NCBI GenBank assembly: GCA_021199355.1
Contig: JAJQIF010000028.1
Span: 1 to 64,000, forward strand
Direction of reading: 5' to 3'
Length of the DNA stretch: 64,000 nt
Source: Oscillospiraceae bacterium
GTDB lineage: Bacteria; Bacillota; Clostridia; Oscillospirales; Ruminococcaceae
Shown piece after piece: positions 42,963-53,159 of the stretch; the stretch's first letter is position 1; each line of letters starts with the position of its first letter. The position numbers were made by a program, and so were the translations under genes. Below the pieces are notes generated by a model. The model was not told the DNA's origin, made no database searches, and was given only the letters and a program-made list of their open reading frames with translations.

Positions 42963-44387
42963 ATGGGCGGATTTTTCGGAGCTATAGGAAACGAGTACGC
43001 ACTTGAAGACGTGTTTTACGGAACCGACTACCACTCGCATCTTGGAACCAAGAGCGGAGGCATAGCGGCATATGACCAAGTAAAAGGTCTTCAGAGAAGC
43101 ATTCACCACATCGGGAATTCACCTTTTCGAACCAAGTTCGAGCATGTTTTCAGCGAGATGAAGGGCACATCGGCAATCGGTTGCATCAACGACAGCGACC
43201 CTCAGCCGCTTCTCATCCGCTCGAAGCTCGGGACTTATGCCATCTGCATCGTCGGAATCATCAACAACATCGACGACATCATGGACAAGTATTTCGACCA
43301 CACCGGTGGGCAGTTCAACGCCATGACCGGCGGCAAGATCAATTCAACCGAGCTGATTGCGGCTCTTATCAACCAGAAATCGAGTTTTGAAGAGGGCATC
43401 GCCTTCGCCCAGAGCGAAATCGAGGGAACGGCTTCGATACTTATCCTGAAGGACGGCGGCAATATAATCGCCGCAAGGGATAAATACGGCAGGTTGCCCG
43501 TCTCGATAGGGCAGAACCCACACGGCTTCTGCGTCTCTTTTGAAGATTTCGCCTATATGAAGCTCGGTTATACCAAAGTCCGTGAATTGGGCTCGGGCGA
43601 GATAGTAGAAATTACCCACGACGGTGTGAACGTCCTGAAGGCTCCCGAGAAGAAAAAGAGAATCTGTGCGTTTCTTTGGTCATACTACGGCTATCCGACA
43701 TCGTCCTATGAGGGCGTGAACGTCGAGGTCATGAGATACCGCAACGGCGAAATCATGGCGGATAACGACCGGGAAAGCGGCAAGCTCCCCAATATCGACT
43801 ATGTCGGAGGAGTCCCCGACTCTGGAACGCCGCACGCCATCGGCTATGCCCGTGAAAGCGGCGTGCCGTTCGCAAGACCGTTTATAAAATACACCCCGAC
43901 CTGGCCTCGTAGCTTCATGCCGGCGGAGCAGTCGGAGAGAAACACCGTCGCCAAGATGAAGCAGATTCCGGTTCACGAGCTTATAAGAGGCAAGGATCTC
44001 CTGTTCGTCGACGATTCGATTGTAAGAGGCACACAGCTCCGCGAAACGGTCGAATTCCTCTATGCCAACGGCGCCAAGAGCGTCCACATGCGCTCGGCTT
44101 GCCCGCCGATTATGTACGGGTGCAAGTATCTTGCGTTCTCCCGCTCCACAAGCGACATGGAGCTCATCACCCGCTCGACGATAATGGAGCTTGAAGGCGA
44201 GGAGGGCTTCAACCACCTCGAAGAATACAGCGACCCGACGACGGAAAGAGGCAAGAGCTTCCGCCAAGCCGTCTGCGACAAGCTTCACTTCTCAACGCTC
44301 GAGTTCCAGACCTTGGATGGGTTGTGTGAGGCTATAGGCATTCCGAGAGACGAAATTTGTACTTATTGCTGGGATGGCAAAGACTAA
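42963..44387 (+). CDS. purF: Amidophosphoribosyltransferase-like protein without the N-terminal Cys nucleophile
   Basis: 474 residues. The phosphoribosyltransferase part is intact: PRPP loop DLLFVDDSIVRGTQLRE, and DYVGGVPDSGTPHAIGYA. The Ntn glutaminase domain starts MGGFFGAIGNEY, so the position of the catalytic Cys (normally the first residue after processing, CGxFG) is Gly2. No Cys or cleavable propeptide is seen at the N-terminus. Glutamine-dependent activity is therefore not expected; it may use ammonia, or get it from another glutaminase. It sits between purE and purM, so a role in purine synthesis is likely. Similar Cys-less forms may exist in other gut anaerobes. Confidence 0.85.
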   Translation: MGGFFGAIGNEYALEDVFYGTDYHSHLGTKSGGIAAYDQVKGLQRSIHHIGNSPFRTKFEHVFSEMKGTSAIGCINDSDPQPLLIRSKLGTYAICIVGIINNIDDIMDKYFDHTGGQFNAMTGGKINSTELIAALINQKSSFEEGIAFAQSEIEGTASILILKDGGNIIAARDKYGRLPVSIGQNPHGFCVSFEDFAYMKLGYTKVRELGSGEIVEITHDGVNVLKAPEKKKRICAFLWSYYGYPTSSYEGVNVEVMRYRNGEIMADNDRESGKLPNIDYVGGVPDSGTPHAIGYARESGVPFARPFIKYTPTWPRSFMPAEQSERNTVAKMKQIPVHELIRGKDLLFVDDSIVRGTQLRETVEFLYANGAKSVHMRSACPPIMYGCKYLAFSRSTSDMELITRSTIMELEGEEGFNHLEEYSDPTTERGKSFRQAVCDKLHFSTLEFQTLDGLCEAIGIPRDEICTYCWDGKD

Positions 44388-44408
44388 TTAATAGAAGGAG
44401 ACAAAATT

Positions 44409-45452
44409 ATGAACGACTTATCACGTTCCGAAAGCTACGCCGCGGCAGGGGTTGACATTACCGCCGGTTACAAAGCTGTTGAGCTTATGAAAAAGCATAT
44501 CGCGAGAACCGTTACCGAGGGAGTTTGCTCCGGCATCGGCGACTTCGGTGGGCTCTTTGAACTCAATACCGAGGGGATGAAGCACCCGGTCTTGGTCAGC
44601 GGCACCGACGGCGTCGGCACAAAATTAAAGATTGCATTCCTTATGGACAAGCACGACACGGTCGGCATCGACTGCGTCGCGATGTGCGTCAACGACATCA
44701 TCTGCTGTGGCGCGAAGCCGCTCTTCTTCCTTGATTATATCGCCTGCGGCAAGAACTATCCCGAGAAGATTGCCGATATCGTAGGCGGCATCTGCGACGG
44801 CTGTGTCCAGTCGGATGCGGCTTTAATCGGCGGCGAAACCGCAGAGATGCCCGGGTTCTACAAGGCTTATGAATACGACCTTGCCGGCTTTGCGGTCGGA
44901 ATTGTCGACAAAGAGAAGATTATAGACCATTCGACGATGACCGAGGGCGACGTCATCATTGCTCTTCCCTCGAGCGGCGTTCATTCGAACGGCTTCTCAC
45001 TCGTAAGAAAGGTTCTCAACGTCGAGACCGCAGACATCAAGACCCCTCTTGAGGAGCTCGGCGGCAAGTCGATCGGCGAAACCCTTCTGACTCCCACAAA
45101 GATTTATGTCAAGCCGGTTCTCAAGCTTCTTGAGAGCGTCAAGGTCAAGGGTATTTCCCACATCACCGGCGGCGGCTTCTATGAAAATATCCCGAGGAGC
45201 ATCCCCGACGGCTACTGCGCCCTGATTGAAAAGTCGGCGGTCAAGGTGCCCCCGATATTCGACCTCATCGCCGAAAAGGGCAGAATCTCCGAGCGCGACA
45301 TGTTCAACACCTTCAACATGGGCGTCGGAATGAGCATTGTTGTAGCTAAAGAAGACGAGGGCGAAGCTCTCAGGATTCTCCACGCCGAGGGCGAGGAAGC
45401 CTATGTCATCGGAAAGATTGTCAAGTCCGACAGAAAGATTGAGGTAGTCTGA
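44409..45452 (+). CDS. purM: Phosphoribosylformylglycinamidine cyclo-ligase
   Basis: 347 residues, AIR synthetase. Motifs: [64 protein letters not shown] and [13 protein letters not shown]. Overlaps purN by 1 bp. Confidence 0.96.
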   Translation: MNDLSRSESYAAAGVDITAGYKAVELMKKHIARTVTEGVCSGIGDFGGLFELNTEGMKHPVLVSGTDGVGTKLKIAFLMDKHDTVGIDCVAMCVNDIICCGAKPLFFLDYIACGKNYPEKIADIVGGICDGCVQSDAALIGGETAEMPGFYKAYEYDLAGFAVGIVDKEKIIDHSTMTEGDVIIALPSSGVHSNGFSLVRKVLNVETADIKTPLEELGGKSIGETLLTPTKIYVKPVLKLLESVKVKGISHITGGGFYENIPRSIPDGYCALIEKSAVKVPPIFDLIAEKGRISERDMFNTFNMGVGMSIVVAKEDEGEALRILHAEGEEAYVIGKIVKSDRKIEVV

Positions 45453-46063
45453 TGTCGGAGATAACGAAGATAGCGGTTTTGGTCTCCGGCGGAGGAACCA
45501 ACCTGCAGGCGCTTATCGACGCTCAAGGCTCTGTCATCAAGAGCGGCGAGATAGTAGTTGTAATCGCAAGCAACCGGGAGGCATATGCTCTCGAGCGGGC
45601 GAAGAAAGCCGGAATCCGTGGCGAAGCCGTCCCGAAAAAAGAGATGACTCAGGCTGAGTTTGAAGCAAAAATCATAGAGCTTCTTGACGAGACCGGAGCG
45701 GAGATTATAATCTTGGCGGGATTCCTGAGCATTCTGTCGGAGGATTTCACCAAGCGTTATCCCCGAAGAATCATCAACATCCATCCGTCGCTGATACCGT
45801 CATTCTGCGGGCAGGGCTACTATGGGCTGAAGGTTCACGAGGCGGCTCTTGCGCGAGGCGTCAAGGTCACGGGTGCCACCGTTCATTTTGTCAACGAGAT
45901 TCCCGACGGCGGGGAGATCATCCTCCAGAAAGCCGTTTATATAAACCCGGATGATACTCCGGAATCACTACAGCTTCGGGTCATGCAGGAAGCGGAGTGG
46001 AAGCTTCTCCCCGAGGCGGCTGAGCTTGTTTCAAAAGAGATTATGGATAGCAAGGAGTGCTGA
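45452..46063 (+). CDS. purN: Phosphoribosylglycinamide formyltransferase
   Basis: 203 residues, folate-dependent GAR transformylase. Catalytic residues Asn109 and His111 are in NIHPSLIPSF, and the third motif VTGATVHFVNEIPDGGEII is present. The phosphate loop is VSGGGTNLQALID. It lies directly between purM and the cyclohydrolase gene. Confidence 0.95.
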   Translation: MSEITKIAVLVSGGGTNLQALIDAQGSVIKSGEIVVVIASNREAYALERAKKAGIRGEAVPKKEMTQAEFEAKIIELLDETGAEIIILAGFLSILSEDFTKRYPRRIINIHPSLIPSFCGQGYYGLKVHEAALARGVKVTGATVHFVNEIPDGGEIILQKAVYINPDDTPESLQLRVMQEAEWKLLPEAAELVSKEIMDSKEC

Positions 46064-46067
46064 ATCA

Positions 46068-46787
46068 ATGGATATTTACGAAAAGAAGTCGATTTACGAC
46101 AGAATTAACGGCAACCCCTATGTCGGAAGAGGAATCTGCGTCGGGCTGACAGCAGACGGCAAGAACGCGGCTTATGCCTATTTCATCATGGGAAGAAGCA
46201 ATAACAGCCGTAACCGAGTTTTCACCCTCAAGGGCGACACGCTCTATACCGAGCCTTTCGACGCGTCCTTGGTCGAGGACCCGAGCCTCATTATTTATGC
46301 CGCAGTAAGAAGCATCGGAAATAACGTCATCGTCACGAACGGCGACCAGACCGACACCATCTATGATGGCTTGAAGGCTGGCAAGAGCTTTTCGGAAGCC
46401 CTCGAGTCAAGAGAATTCGAACCGGACGCCCCGAACTGGACGCCGCGAATCAGCGCAGTTCTCGAGTTTAATGAAAAATACACCTATCAGATGAGCATCC
46501 TCAAGAGCATCGACGCCGAGGGCTCGGGCTGTGCAAGATATACATATTCATATCCCGCCAAGCCGGGGCTCGGGCAATTCATCCACACCTACGTTACAGA
46601 CGGCAACCCGATTCCCACCTTCCAGGGCGAGCCGGAGAGAATCAGCGTGCCTGACAGCATCGACGAGTTTGCGGACAGCATCTGGGAAGGCTTGAACGAA
46701 GACAACAAGATTTCGCTATATGTTGAATATATCAACCTTGAGACCGGCAAGAGCGAGTATCGCCTGATTAACAAAAACGAGAAATAA
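46068..46787 (+). CDS. purO: PurO-type IMP cyclohydrolase
   Basis: 239 residues from ATG 46068, 4 bp after purN. The text (NPYVGRGICVGLTADGKNAAYAYFIMGRSNNSRNR) matches the PurO family first known from archaea, which closes the inosine ring of FAICAR. The next gene holds only the transformylase half of PurH, so this protein supplies the missing cyclohydrolase step. Assignment rests on family memory plus this complementary context. Confidence 0.85.
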   Translation: MDIYEKKSIYDRINGNPYVGRGICVGLTADGKNAAYAYFIMGRSNNSRNRVFTLKGDTLYTEPFDASLVEDPSLIIYAAVRSIGNNVIVTNGDQTDTIYDGLKAGKSFSEALESREFEPDAPNWTPRISAVLEFNEKYTYQMSILKSIDAEGSGCARYTYSYPAKPGLGQFIHTYVTDGNPIPTFQGEPERISVPDSIDEFADSIWEGLNEDNKISLYVEYINLETGKSEYRLINKNEK

Positions 46788-46804
46788 GAGAGGAGACCAA
46801 CATC

Positions 46805-47989
46805 ATGAAAGAATTTGAACTCAAATACGGTTGCAACCCGAATCAGAAGCCGTCGAAGATATTCATGCACGACGGGTCTGACCTGCCAATCGAAATCCTC
46901 AACGGCAGACCGGGATATATCAATTTCCTCGACGCATTCAATTCGTGGCAGTTAGTCAAAGAGCTCAAGGAAGCTCTCGAACTCCCTGCGGCGGCATCCT
47001 TCAAGCATGTCAGCCCGACAAGTGCGGCGGTAGGTCTTCCTCTCCCTGAAAAGCTCAAGAAGGCTTGCTTTGTAGACGACATCGAGGGCTTGGACGAGTC
47101 TCCGCTTGCTTGCGCCTATGCAAGAGCAAGAGGAACCGACAGAATGTGCTCATTTGGCGACTGGGTCGCACTTTCGGACGTATGCGACGTGAAGACCGCT
47201 TTGCTCGTGAAGCGCGAAGTCTCCGACGGAATCATCGCCCCCGGCTATGAAGACGAGGCTCTCGAGATTCTCAAGTCGAAGAAGAAGGGAAACTACAATA
47301 TCGTCAAGATCGACCCCGACTACGTTCCTGACCCGATTGAGCACAAGCAGGTCTTCGGAATTACATTCGAGCAGGGGAGAAACAACTTCGAAATCAATCG
47401 TGAACTCCTCTCGAACATCGTGACGGAAAACAAAGACCTCCCCGACGATGCCGCAAGAGACCTGATTATATCGCTAATTACACTTAAGTATACACAGTCG
47501 AACTCCGTCTGCTATGCTTATGACGGACAGGCTATCGGCGTCGGTGCCGGACAGCAGTCAAGAATCCACTGCACACGTCTTGCGGGCGGCAAGGCAGACA
47601 CATGGTTCCTCCGTCAGCACGATAAAGTACTTAATCTCCCGTTCAAGCCGACCCTCGGCAGACCCGACCGCGACAACGTTATCGACGGATATATCAACAA
47701 GAACGAGGAAGACGTCACCGCTGACGGCGTATGGGAAAGATACTTCACCGAGAAGCCCGAGCCTCTGACAGATGCCGAAGCAAGAGAATACCTCGATAGC
47801 ATCACCGGCGTAAGCTGTGGTTCCGACGCATTCTTCCCGTTTGATGACAACATCGAAAGAGCGCATCGTAGCGGCGCTATGTACGTCGCCGAGCCCGGCG
47901 GCTCCATCCGCGACGACGTCTGCATCGAGAGGTGCAATAAATATGGGATGGTTATGGCGTTTACGGGGATGAGACTTTTCCATCATTAA
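46805..47989 (+). CDS. Stand-alone AICAR transformylase (C-terminal half of PurH)
   Basis: 394 residues covering only the formyltransferase domain: ELKYGCNPNQKPS at the start, AAASFKHVSPTSAAVG with the catalytic Lys-His, IGVGAGQQSRIHCTRLAGGKAD, and near the end AYVAEPGGSIRDD-like YVAEPGGSIRDDVCIE. The N-terminal IMP cyclohydrolase domain of normal PurH is absent; PurO upstream replaces it. The TAA stop overlaps the end of a family B repeat. Confidence 0.9.
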   Translation: MKEFELKYGCNPNQKPSKIFMHDGSDLPIEILNGRPGYINFLDAFNSWQLVKELKEALELPAAASFKHVSPTSAAVGLPLPEKLKKACFVDDIEGLDESPLACAYARARGTDRMCSFGDWVALSDVCDVKTALLVKREVSDGIIAPGYEDEALEILKSKKKGNYNIVKIDPDYVPDPIEHKQVFGITFEQGRNNFEINRELLSNIVTENKDLPDDAARDLIISLITLKYTQSNSVCYAYDGQAIGVGAGQQSRIHCTRLAGGKADTWFLRQHDKVLNLPFKPTLGRPDRDNVIDGYINKNEEDVTADGVWERYFTEKPEPLTDAEAREYLDSITGVSCGSDAFFPFDDNIERAHRSGAMYVAEPGGSIRDDVCIERCNKYGMVMAFTGMRLFHH

Positions 47990-48133
47990 ACCCCTCCACC
48001 ACCGCCTTTGGCGGCGGTCCCCCTCCCCTTTCAGGGGAGGCTTTACCTGCGTCATGCAGGGCTTATGAGAGAATACAAATAGGCTCCCCTGAAAGGGGAG
48101 CTGGACGCACCGCAGGTGCGGACTGAGGGGTTT
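47988..48133. repeat. Family B palindromic element, copy 1
   Basis: Terminal inverted repeats AAACCCCTC (47988-47996) and GAGGGGTTT (48125-48133). Inside are stem-loops such as CTCCCCTTTCAGGGGAG and its inverse, and ACCGCAGGTGCGG. The left end overlaps the TAA of the transformylase gene; the right end lies 8 bp before the purD Shine-Dalgarno. MITE-like, with no coding capacity. Confidence 0.85.
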
Positions 48134-48151
48134 CCCCGAGGAGGAATTGTT

Positions 48152-49417
48152 ATGAAATTATTAGTCGTTGGCTCCGGTGGACGTGAGCATGCGGTTATCA
48201 AAAAGCTACTTGAAAATAAAGACGTCGAGAAGATTTACGCTTTGCCGGGTAACGGCGGGATTGCCAGAGACGCTGAATGCGTCAACATTTCGGCTACCGA
48301 TATCGACGGTATAGTTAAGTTTGCGACTGACAATAAGATTGATTACGCCGTTGTCACTCCCGACGACCCGCTTGTCCTCGGGTGCGTCGATGCGCTGAAC
48401 GAGGCGGGGATTCCCTGCTTCGGTCCCGCAAAGAACGCCGCCATTATCGAGGGCAGTAAGGTCTTTTCAAAGAATCTGATGAAGAAATACGGAATCCCGA
48501 CCGCAAAGTATGAAGTCTTCGACGATGCCGAAAAGGCTCTCGAGTACCTTGAGACCGCACCGATTCCGACGGTTGTAAAAGCCGACGGCTTGGCTCTCGG
48601 CAAGGGAGCGCTCGTCTGCATGACACGCGAGGAAGCAATCGACGCCGTCAAGACCATCATGGTCGACAAGAAGTTCGGCGCAAGTGGAAACGAAATCGTC
48701 GTTGAGGAGTTCCTGACGGGTCCCGAGGTCTCAGTTCTCTCGTTCACGGACGGCAAAGTCGTCAAGCCGATGGTTTCCTCTATGGACCACAAGCGCGCCG
48801 GCGACGGCGACACGGGACTCAACACCGGCGGCATGGGCACAATCGCCCCGAACCCGTATTATACCGAAGAAGTGGCGGCTGAGTGCATGGAGAAGATTTT
48901 CCTCCCGACTATCGACGCCATGAACAAAGAGGGGAGAACCTTCAAGGGCTGTCTCTACTTCGGACTGATGCTCACCCCGGACGGACCAAAAGTAATAGAG
49001 TACAACTGCCGCTTCGGCGACCCGGAGACTCAGGTCGTCCTGCCGCTCCTGAAGAGCGATCTTCTCACCATCATGCAGGCTTGCACAAACGGCACTCTTT
49101 CGGAGATCGAGGTCGAATTTTCTCAGGGAAGCGCCTGCTGTGTCGTAATGGCATCGAAGGGCTATCCCGTCGCATATGAAAAGGGCTATGAAATCACCAT
49201 CCCCGAGGACGTCGCCCCGAACGTGTATGTTGCCGGTGCCGCTCTTAAGGACGGCAAGCTCGTGACTTCGGGAGGAAGAGTCTTGGGAGTTACTGCGACA
49301 GCTGACACCCTTCCCGAGGCGATTGAAAAGGCATATGGGCTGACCGAAAAGATTCACTTTGACAATCAGTATATGAGGAAAGATATAGGAAAAAGAGCTT
49401 TGGAGGCAAGAAAGTAA
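48152..49417 (+). CDS. purD: Phosphoribosylamine-glycine ligase
   Basis: 421 residues from ATG 48152 behind GAGGAGGA; an upstream ATG in frame lies inside the repeat. GAR synthetase of the ATP-grasp superfamily: LLVVGSGGREHA, VVKADGLALGKGA, EEFLTGPEVSVLSF and EYNCRFGDPETQ. Its stop overlaps the purL start by 1 bp. Confidence 0.96.
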   Translation: MKLLVVGSGGREHAVIKKLLENKDVEKIYALPGNGGIARDAECVNISATDIDGIVKFATDNKIDYAVVTPDDPLVLGCVDALNEAGIPCFGPAKNAAIIEGSKVFSKNLMKKYGIPTAKYEVFDDAEKALEYLETAPIPTVVKADGLALGKGALVCMTREEAIDAVKTIMVDKKFGASGNEIVVEEFLTGPEVSVLSFTDGKVVKPMVSSMDHKRAGDGDTGLNTGGMGTIAPNPYYTEEVAAECMEKIFLPTIDAMNKEGRTFKGCLYFGLMLTPDGPKVIEYNCRFGDPETQVVLPLLKSDLLTIMQACTNGTLSEIEVEFSQGSACCVVMASKGYPVAYEKGYEITIPEDVAPNVYVAGAALKDGKLVTSGGRVLGVTATADTLPEAIEKAYGLTEKIHFDNQYMRKDIGKRALEARK

Positions 49418-52400
49418 TGGTATATCGTGTATATTCCGAAAAAAGAAAAGAGCTTGCGGCGGAGGCTAAGGGGATTCTTGACGAGGCGAGGACGCTTCTT
49501 GGCATAGAAGGTCTTCGGGACGTCCGGCTCATAAACCGCTATGACGCCGAGAACATCACGCCCGAGCTGTTTGAATACGCAAAGAAGACGGTCTTTTCTG
49601 AGCCTCAGCTTGATATCGTCTCGGATGAAATCGACACCGAGGGAGCTTACGTTTTTGCTGTCGAATACCTTCCCGGACAGTTCGACCAGAGAGCCGATTC
49701 CGCTTCGCAGTGCATCCAGATTATTTCCCAGGGCGAGCGCCCTCTCATCAGAACCGCAAAGATTTATTGCCTCTACGGCGATATTTCGGATGAAGATATT
49801 GCGAAAATCAAGAAATATGTTATAAACCCGGTTGAGGCGAGAGAGGCGAGCCTCGAGAAGCCCGAGACCCTCAACTTAAATTACGACATCCCGACCGAGG
49901 TCAAGACGCTCGTCGGCTTCAACGACCTCGACGAAAAGGGGCTCGACGAATTTGTAAAGAGCTACGGGCTCGCGATGGATGATGACGACATCGCCTTTTG
50001 TCAGAGCTATTTCCGCTCTGAAAAGCGCGACCCGACACTCACCGAAATCAGGATGATTGATACATATTGGTCTGACCATTGCCGTCACACTACGTTCCTG
50101 ACCGTTATCGACAACGTAAGCTTCGAAGATAAGCTTTTGCAGGACGCCTATGACGAGTACATAAAGACCCGTGAATTCCTCGGCAGAACCAAGCCGATTT
50201 GCCTTATGGACATCGCGACGCTTGCGGTCAAGTATTTAAGAAAAACCGGCAAGCTTACTCACTTGGATGAGTCAGAAGAAATCAACGCTTGCACCGTCAA
50301 GATGAATATCGACGTTGACGGAAAGAGCGAGCCTTGGCTTCTTCTCTTCAAGAACGAGACCCACAACCACCCGACCGAGATTGAGCCCTTCGGCGGTGCG
50401 GCAACCTGCATCGGCGGAGCTATCAGAGACCCGCTTTCGGGACGTGCTTATGTCTACGGCACTATGAGAGTCACCGGCGCCGCCGACCCGACCGTTCCCG
50501 TCAGCGAGACCATCAAGGGCAAGCTCCCTCAGCGTAAAATCGTCACCACTGCCGCCGCAGGATATTCGTCCTATGGCAACCAGATTGGCTTGGCGACCGG
50601 CATCGTCGACGAAATCTATCACCCCGGCTATGCCGCAAAGAGAATGGAAATCGGCGCAGTCATCGCCGCCACTCCCGAGGAGAACGTTCGGCGTGAAGTC
50701 CCCCAGCCGGGAGACATCGTAATACTTTTGGGAGGCAGTACCGGCAGAGACGGTTGCGGAGGCGCGACCGGCTCCTCGAAATCACATACACTCACTTCTC
50801 TTGAGACCTGCGGCGCGGAGGTCCAGAAGGGCAACGCCCCCGAGGAAAGAAAGCTCCAGAGACTCTTCAGAAACCGCGAAGCATCCCTCATGATTAAGAG
50901 GTGCAACGACTTCGGCGCAGGCGGCGTTTCGGTCGCAATCGGCGAGCTTGCCGACGGTCTGGAAATCGACCTGAATGCAGTTCCGAAGAAATATGAAGGA
51001 CTCGACGGAACAGAGCTTGCAATCAGCGAATCTCAGGAGAGAATGGCGGTTGTTATCGAACCGGAGAACCTTGAGAGATTCCTCGAGATTGCCCATTCCG
51101 AGAACCTGCAGGCTTGCAAGGTTGCGGAAGTAAAGGCTGAGCCGAGGCTCGTCATGAACTGGAACGGCAAGTCGATTGTCAACCTGAGCCGTGAGTTCCT
51201 CAACTCGAACGGCGCTGAGAAGCATATTGATGCCGCACCGGCGAAGCTTCAGGACTATAAGAAGACTGTCACCGGCGATTTCAGAGAGAACTATCTGAAG
51301 CTTGCGGGAGACCTCAACATCTGCTCGAAGCGTGGTCTTTCGGAAAGATTCGACTCGACCATCGGCGCAGGAACAGTTCTCATGCCGTTCGGCGGCAAGA
51401 ATCAGCTCACGCCTATTCAGGCAATGGTGCAAAAGGTCTCGGTTGAGAAGAAGCACACCGACGCTTGCTCGCTGATGGCATACGGCTACAACCCCTATAT
51501 CACCGAGAAGTCGCCATATCACGGAGCTTATCTCGCTGTTATCGAATCGGTTTCGAAGCTTGTTGCGACAGGCGCCAAGTTCGACGACGAAGAGGTTTAC
51601 CTCACTTTCCAAGAATATTTCGAGCATCCCAATAAAGATGCAAAGCGTTGGGGCAAGCCTCTGGCGGCACTGCTCGGCGCCTTCAAGGCACAGCTTGAGC
51701 TTAAAATCGGCGCAATCGGAGGCAAGGACTCGATGAGCGGAACCTTCGAGGACATCGACGTTCCCCCAACGCTCGTTTCGTTCGCAGTCACCACTTCGAC
51801 AACGGATAATATAATCAGCCCCGAATTTAAAGAAGCCGGGCATAAAGTATACTTCATCAAGCCCGACTATGACGAGAATAATCTGCCGGTAACGGCTTCG
51901 CTCCTCGAGGTTTACGCGAAAGTCACCGAATGGATGAGAGCAGGCAAGATTGTTGCGGCATACACCCCGACCGCCGGCGGCATCGCCGAAGCGATCTTCA
52001 AGATGGGCATCGGAAACGGAATCGGCTTCAAGTTCGCTTCGACCTCCGATATATTCGCCTATAACTACGGCGCATTTATCCTCGAAGCTACTGAGGACTT
52101 GGACGCCGAGCTCCTCGGTGAGACCACTGTTGATGAAATAATTACATATGGCGATGAAGTTATCACACTTACAGAGCTTCTGACGCCATACGAAAACAAA
52201 CTTGAATCCGTATACACTTGTAACATAGGAGACAAGAACACAACTACTGAGGCATTTACTTACAAAGTGGCTTCACATTCTCACTCTTCTTCCCCGGCAA
52301 AGCCCAAAGTTCTTATCCCCGCCTTCCCCGGCACCAACTGCGAGTGTGACAGTGCGAAAGCGTTTGCGGATGCGGGTGCTGAACCCGAAATCTTGGTTAT

Positions 52401-53103
52401 CAACAATCTTTCGGCGGAGGGCATAAGCCGCAGTGTTGAAACGTTTGCCGAAAAGCTCAAGTCGGCGCAGATGGTCTTCATCCCCGGAGGGTTCTCGGGC
52501 GGCGACGAGCCGGAGGGAAGCGGCAAGTTCATCACTGCATTCTTCCGTAACGCCGAAATCAAGGACGGCGTCCACGACCTGCTCGACAACCGCGGCGGAC
52601 TTATGGCGGGAATCTGCAACGGCTTCCAGGCATTAATCAAGCTCGGACTTCTGCCGTACGGCAAGATTATCGACACCGACGAGAACTGCCCGACGCTTAC
52701 CTTCAACGTCATCAACCGCCACCAGTCGAAGATTGTCAGAACCCGCATCGCTTCGAACAAGTCTCCGTGGCTTTCGCTCATGAACGTCGGCGACATCGTG
52801 AACGTCCCCATCTCCCACGGCGAGGGCAGATTCCTCGCAAGCGAGGAGCTGATAAGGGAGCTTGCCGCAAACGGTCAGATTGCAACGCAGTATGTAGACC
52901 TTGACGGAAACCCCTCGATGGATGTAAGATACAACCCGAACGGCTCGCTTTTTGCGGTCGAGGGCATCACCTCGCCCGACGGCAGGGTCTTCGGCAAGAT
53001 GGGACATTCGGAACGTGTCGGCTCCGGGCTCTACAAAAACGTCCCCGGCAACTACGACATCCGCATGTTCGAAGCCGCAGTGAACTATTTCAAGAAAAAC
53101 TGA
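49417..53103 (+). CDS. purL: Phosphoribosylformylglycinamidine synthase, single-chain
   Basis: 1228 residues, the large one-chain form with both synthetase and glutaminase. Synthetase motifs: DTYWSDHCRHTTFLTV, FKNETHNHPTEIEPFGGAAT and the second half KDSMSGTFEDIDVPPTLVSF. The glutaminase triad is in MAGICNGFQALI (Cys) and SHGEGRFLA (His, Glu). Gut Clostridia and Bacteroides often have this form. It ends the purine part. The ArgR boxes of the arg operon begin 2 bp after its stop. Confidence 0.95.
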   Translation: MVYRVYSEKRKELAAEAKGILDEARTLLGIEGLRDVRLINRYDAENITPELFEYAKKTVFSEPQLDIVSDEIDTEGAYVFAVEYLPGQFDQRADSASQCIQIISQGERPLIRTAKIYCLYGDISDEDIAKIKKYVINPVEAREASLEKPETLNLNYDIPTEVKTLVGFNDLDEKGLDEFVKSYGLAMDDDDIAFCQSYFRSEKRDPTLTEIRMIDTYWSDHCRHTTFLTVIDNVSFEDKLLQDAYDEYIKTREFLGRTKPICLMDIATLAVKYLRKTGKLTHLDESEEINACTVKMNIDVDGKSEPWLLLFKNETHNHPTEIEPFGGAATCIGGAIRDPLSGRAYVYGTMRVTGAADPTVPVSETIKGKLPQRKIVTTAAAGYSSYGNQIGLATGIVDEIYHPGYAAKRMEIGAVIAATPEENVRREVPQPGDIVILLGGSTGRDGCGGATGSSKSHTLTSLETCGAEVQKGNAPEERKLQRLFRNREASLMIKRCNDFGAGGVSVAIGELADGLEIDLNAVPKKYEGLDGTELAISESQERMAVVIEPENLERFLEIAHSENLQACKVAEVKAEPRLVMNWNGKSIVNLSREFLNSNGAEKHIDAAPAKLQDYKKTVTGDFRENYLKLAGDLNICSKRGLSERFDSTIGAGTVLMPFGGKNQLTPIQAMVQKVSVEKKHTDACSLMAYGYNPYITEKSPYHGAYLAVIESVSKLVATGAKFDDEEVYLTFQEYFEHPNKDAKRWGKPLAALLGAFKAQLELKIGAIGGKDSMSGTFEDIDVPPTLVSFAVTTSTTDNIISPEFKEAGHKVYFIKPDYDENNLPVTASLLEVYAKVTEWMRAGKIVAAYTPTAGGIAEAIFKMGIGNGIGFKFASTSDIFAYNYGAFILEATEDLDAELLGETTVDEIITYGDEVITLTELLTPYENKLESVYTCNIGDKNTTTEAFTYKVASHSHSSSPAKPKVLIPAFPGTNCECDSAKAFADAGAEPEILVINNLSAEGISRSVETFAEKLKSAQMVFIPGGFSGGDEPEGSGKFITAFFRNAEIKDGVHDLLDNRGGLMAGICNGFQALIKLGLLPYGKIIDTDENCPTLTFNVINRHQSKIVRTRIASNKSPWLSLMNVGDIVNVPISHGEGRFLASEELIRELAANGQIATQYVDLDGNPSMDVRYNPNGSLFAVEGITSPDGRVFGKMGHSERVGSGLYKNVPGNYDIRMFEAAVNYFKKN

Positions 53104-53104
53104 G

Positions 53105-53153
53105 TGAATTTTTATTCAAGGGTATTGCATAATTATTCACAATGTGCTATACT
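53105..53153 (+). promoter_or_regulatory. arg operon promoter with two ArgR boxes
   Basis: TTGCAT (53125-53130), 17 bp, TATACT (53148-53153). TGAATTTTTATTCA (53105-53118) and TGCATAATTATTCA (53126-53139) match the ARG box (TGAATWWWWATTCA) and lie 21 bp apart, the spacing used by ArgR/AhrC hexamers. The second box covers the -35 box, so arginine-bound ArgR should repress argG-H-F. Confidence 0.8.
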
Positions 53154-53159
53154 ATTCGG

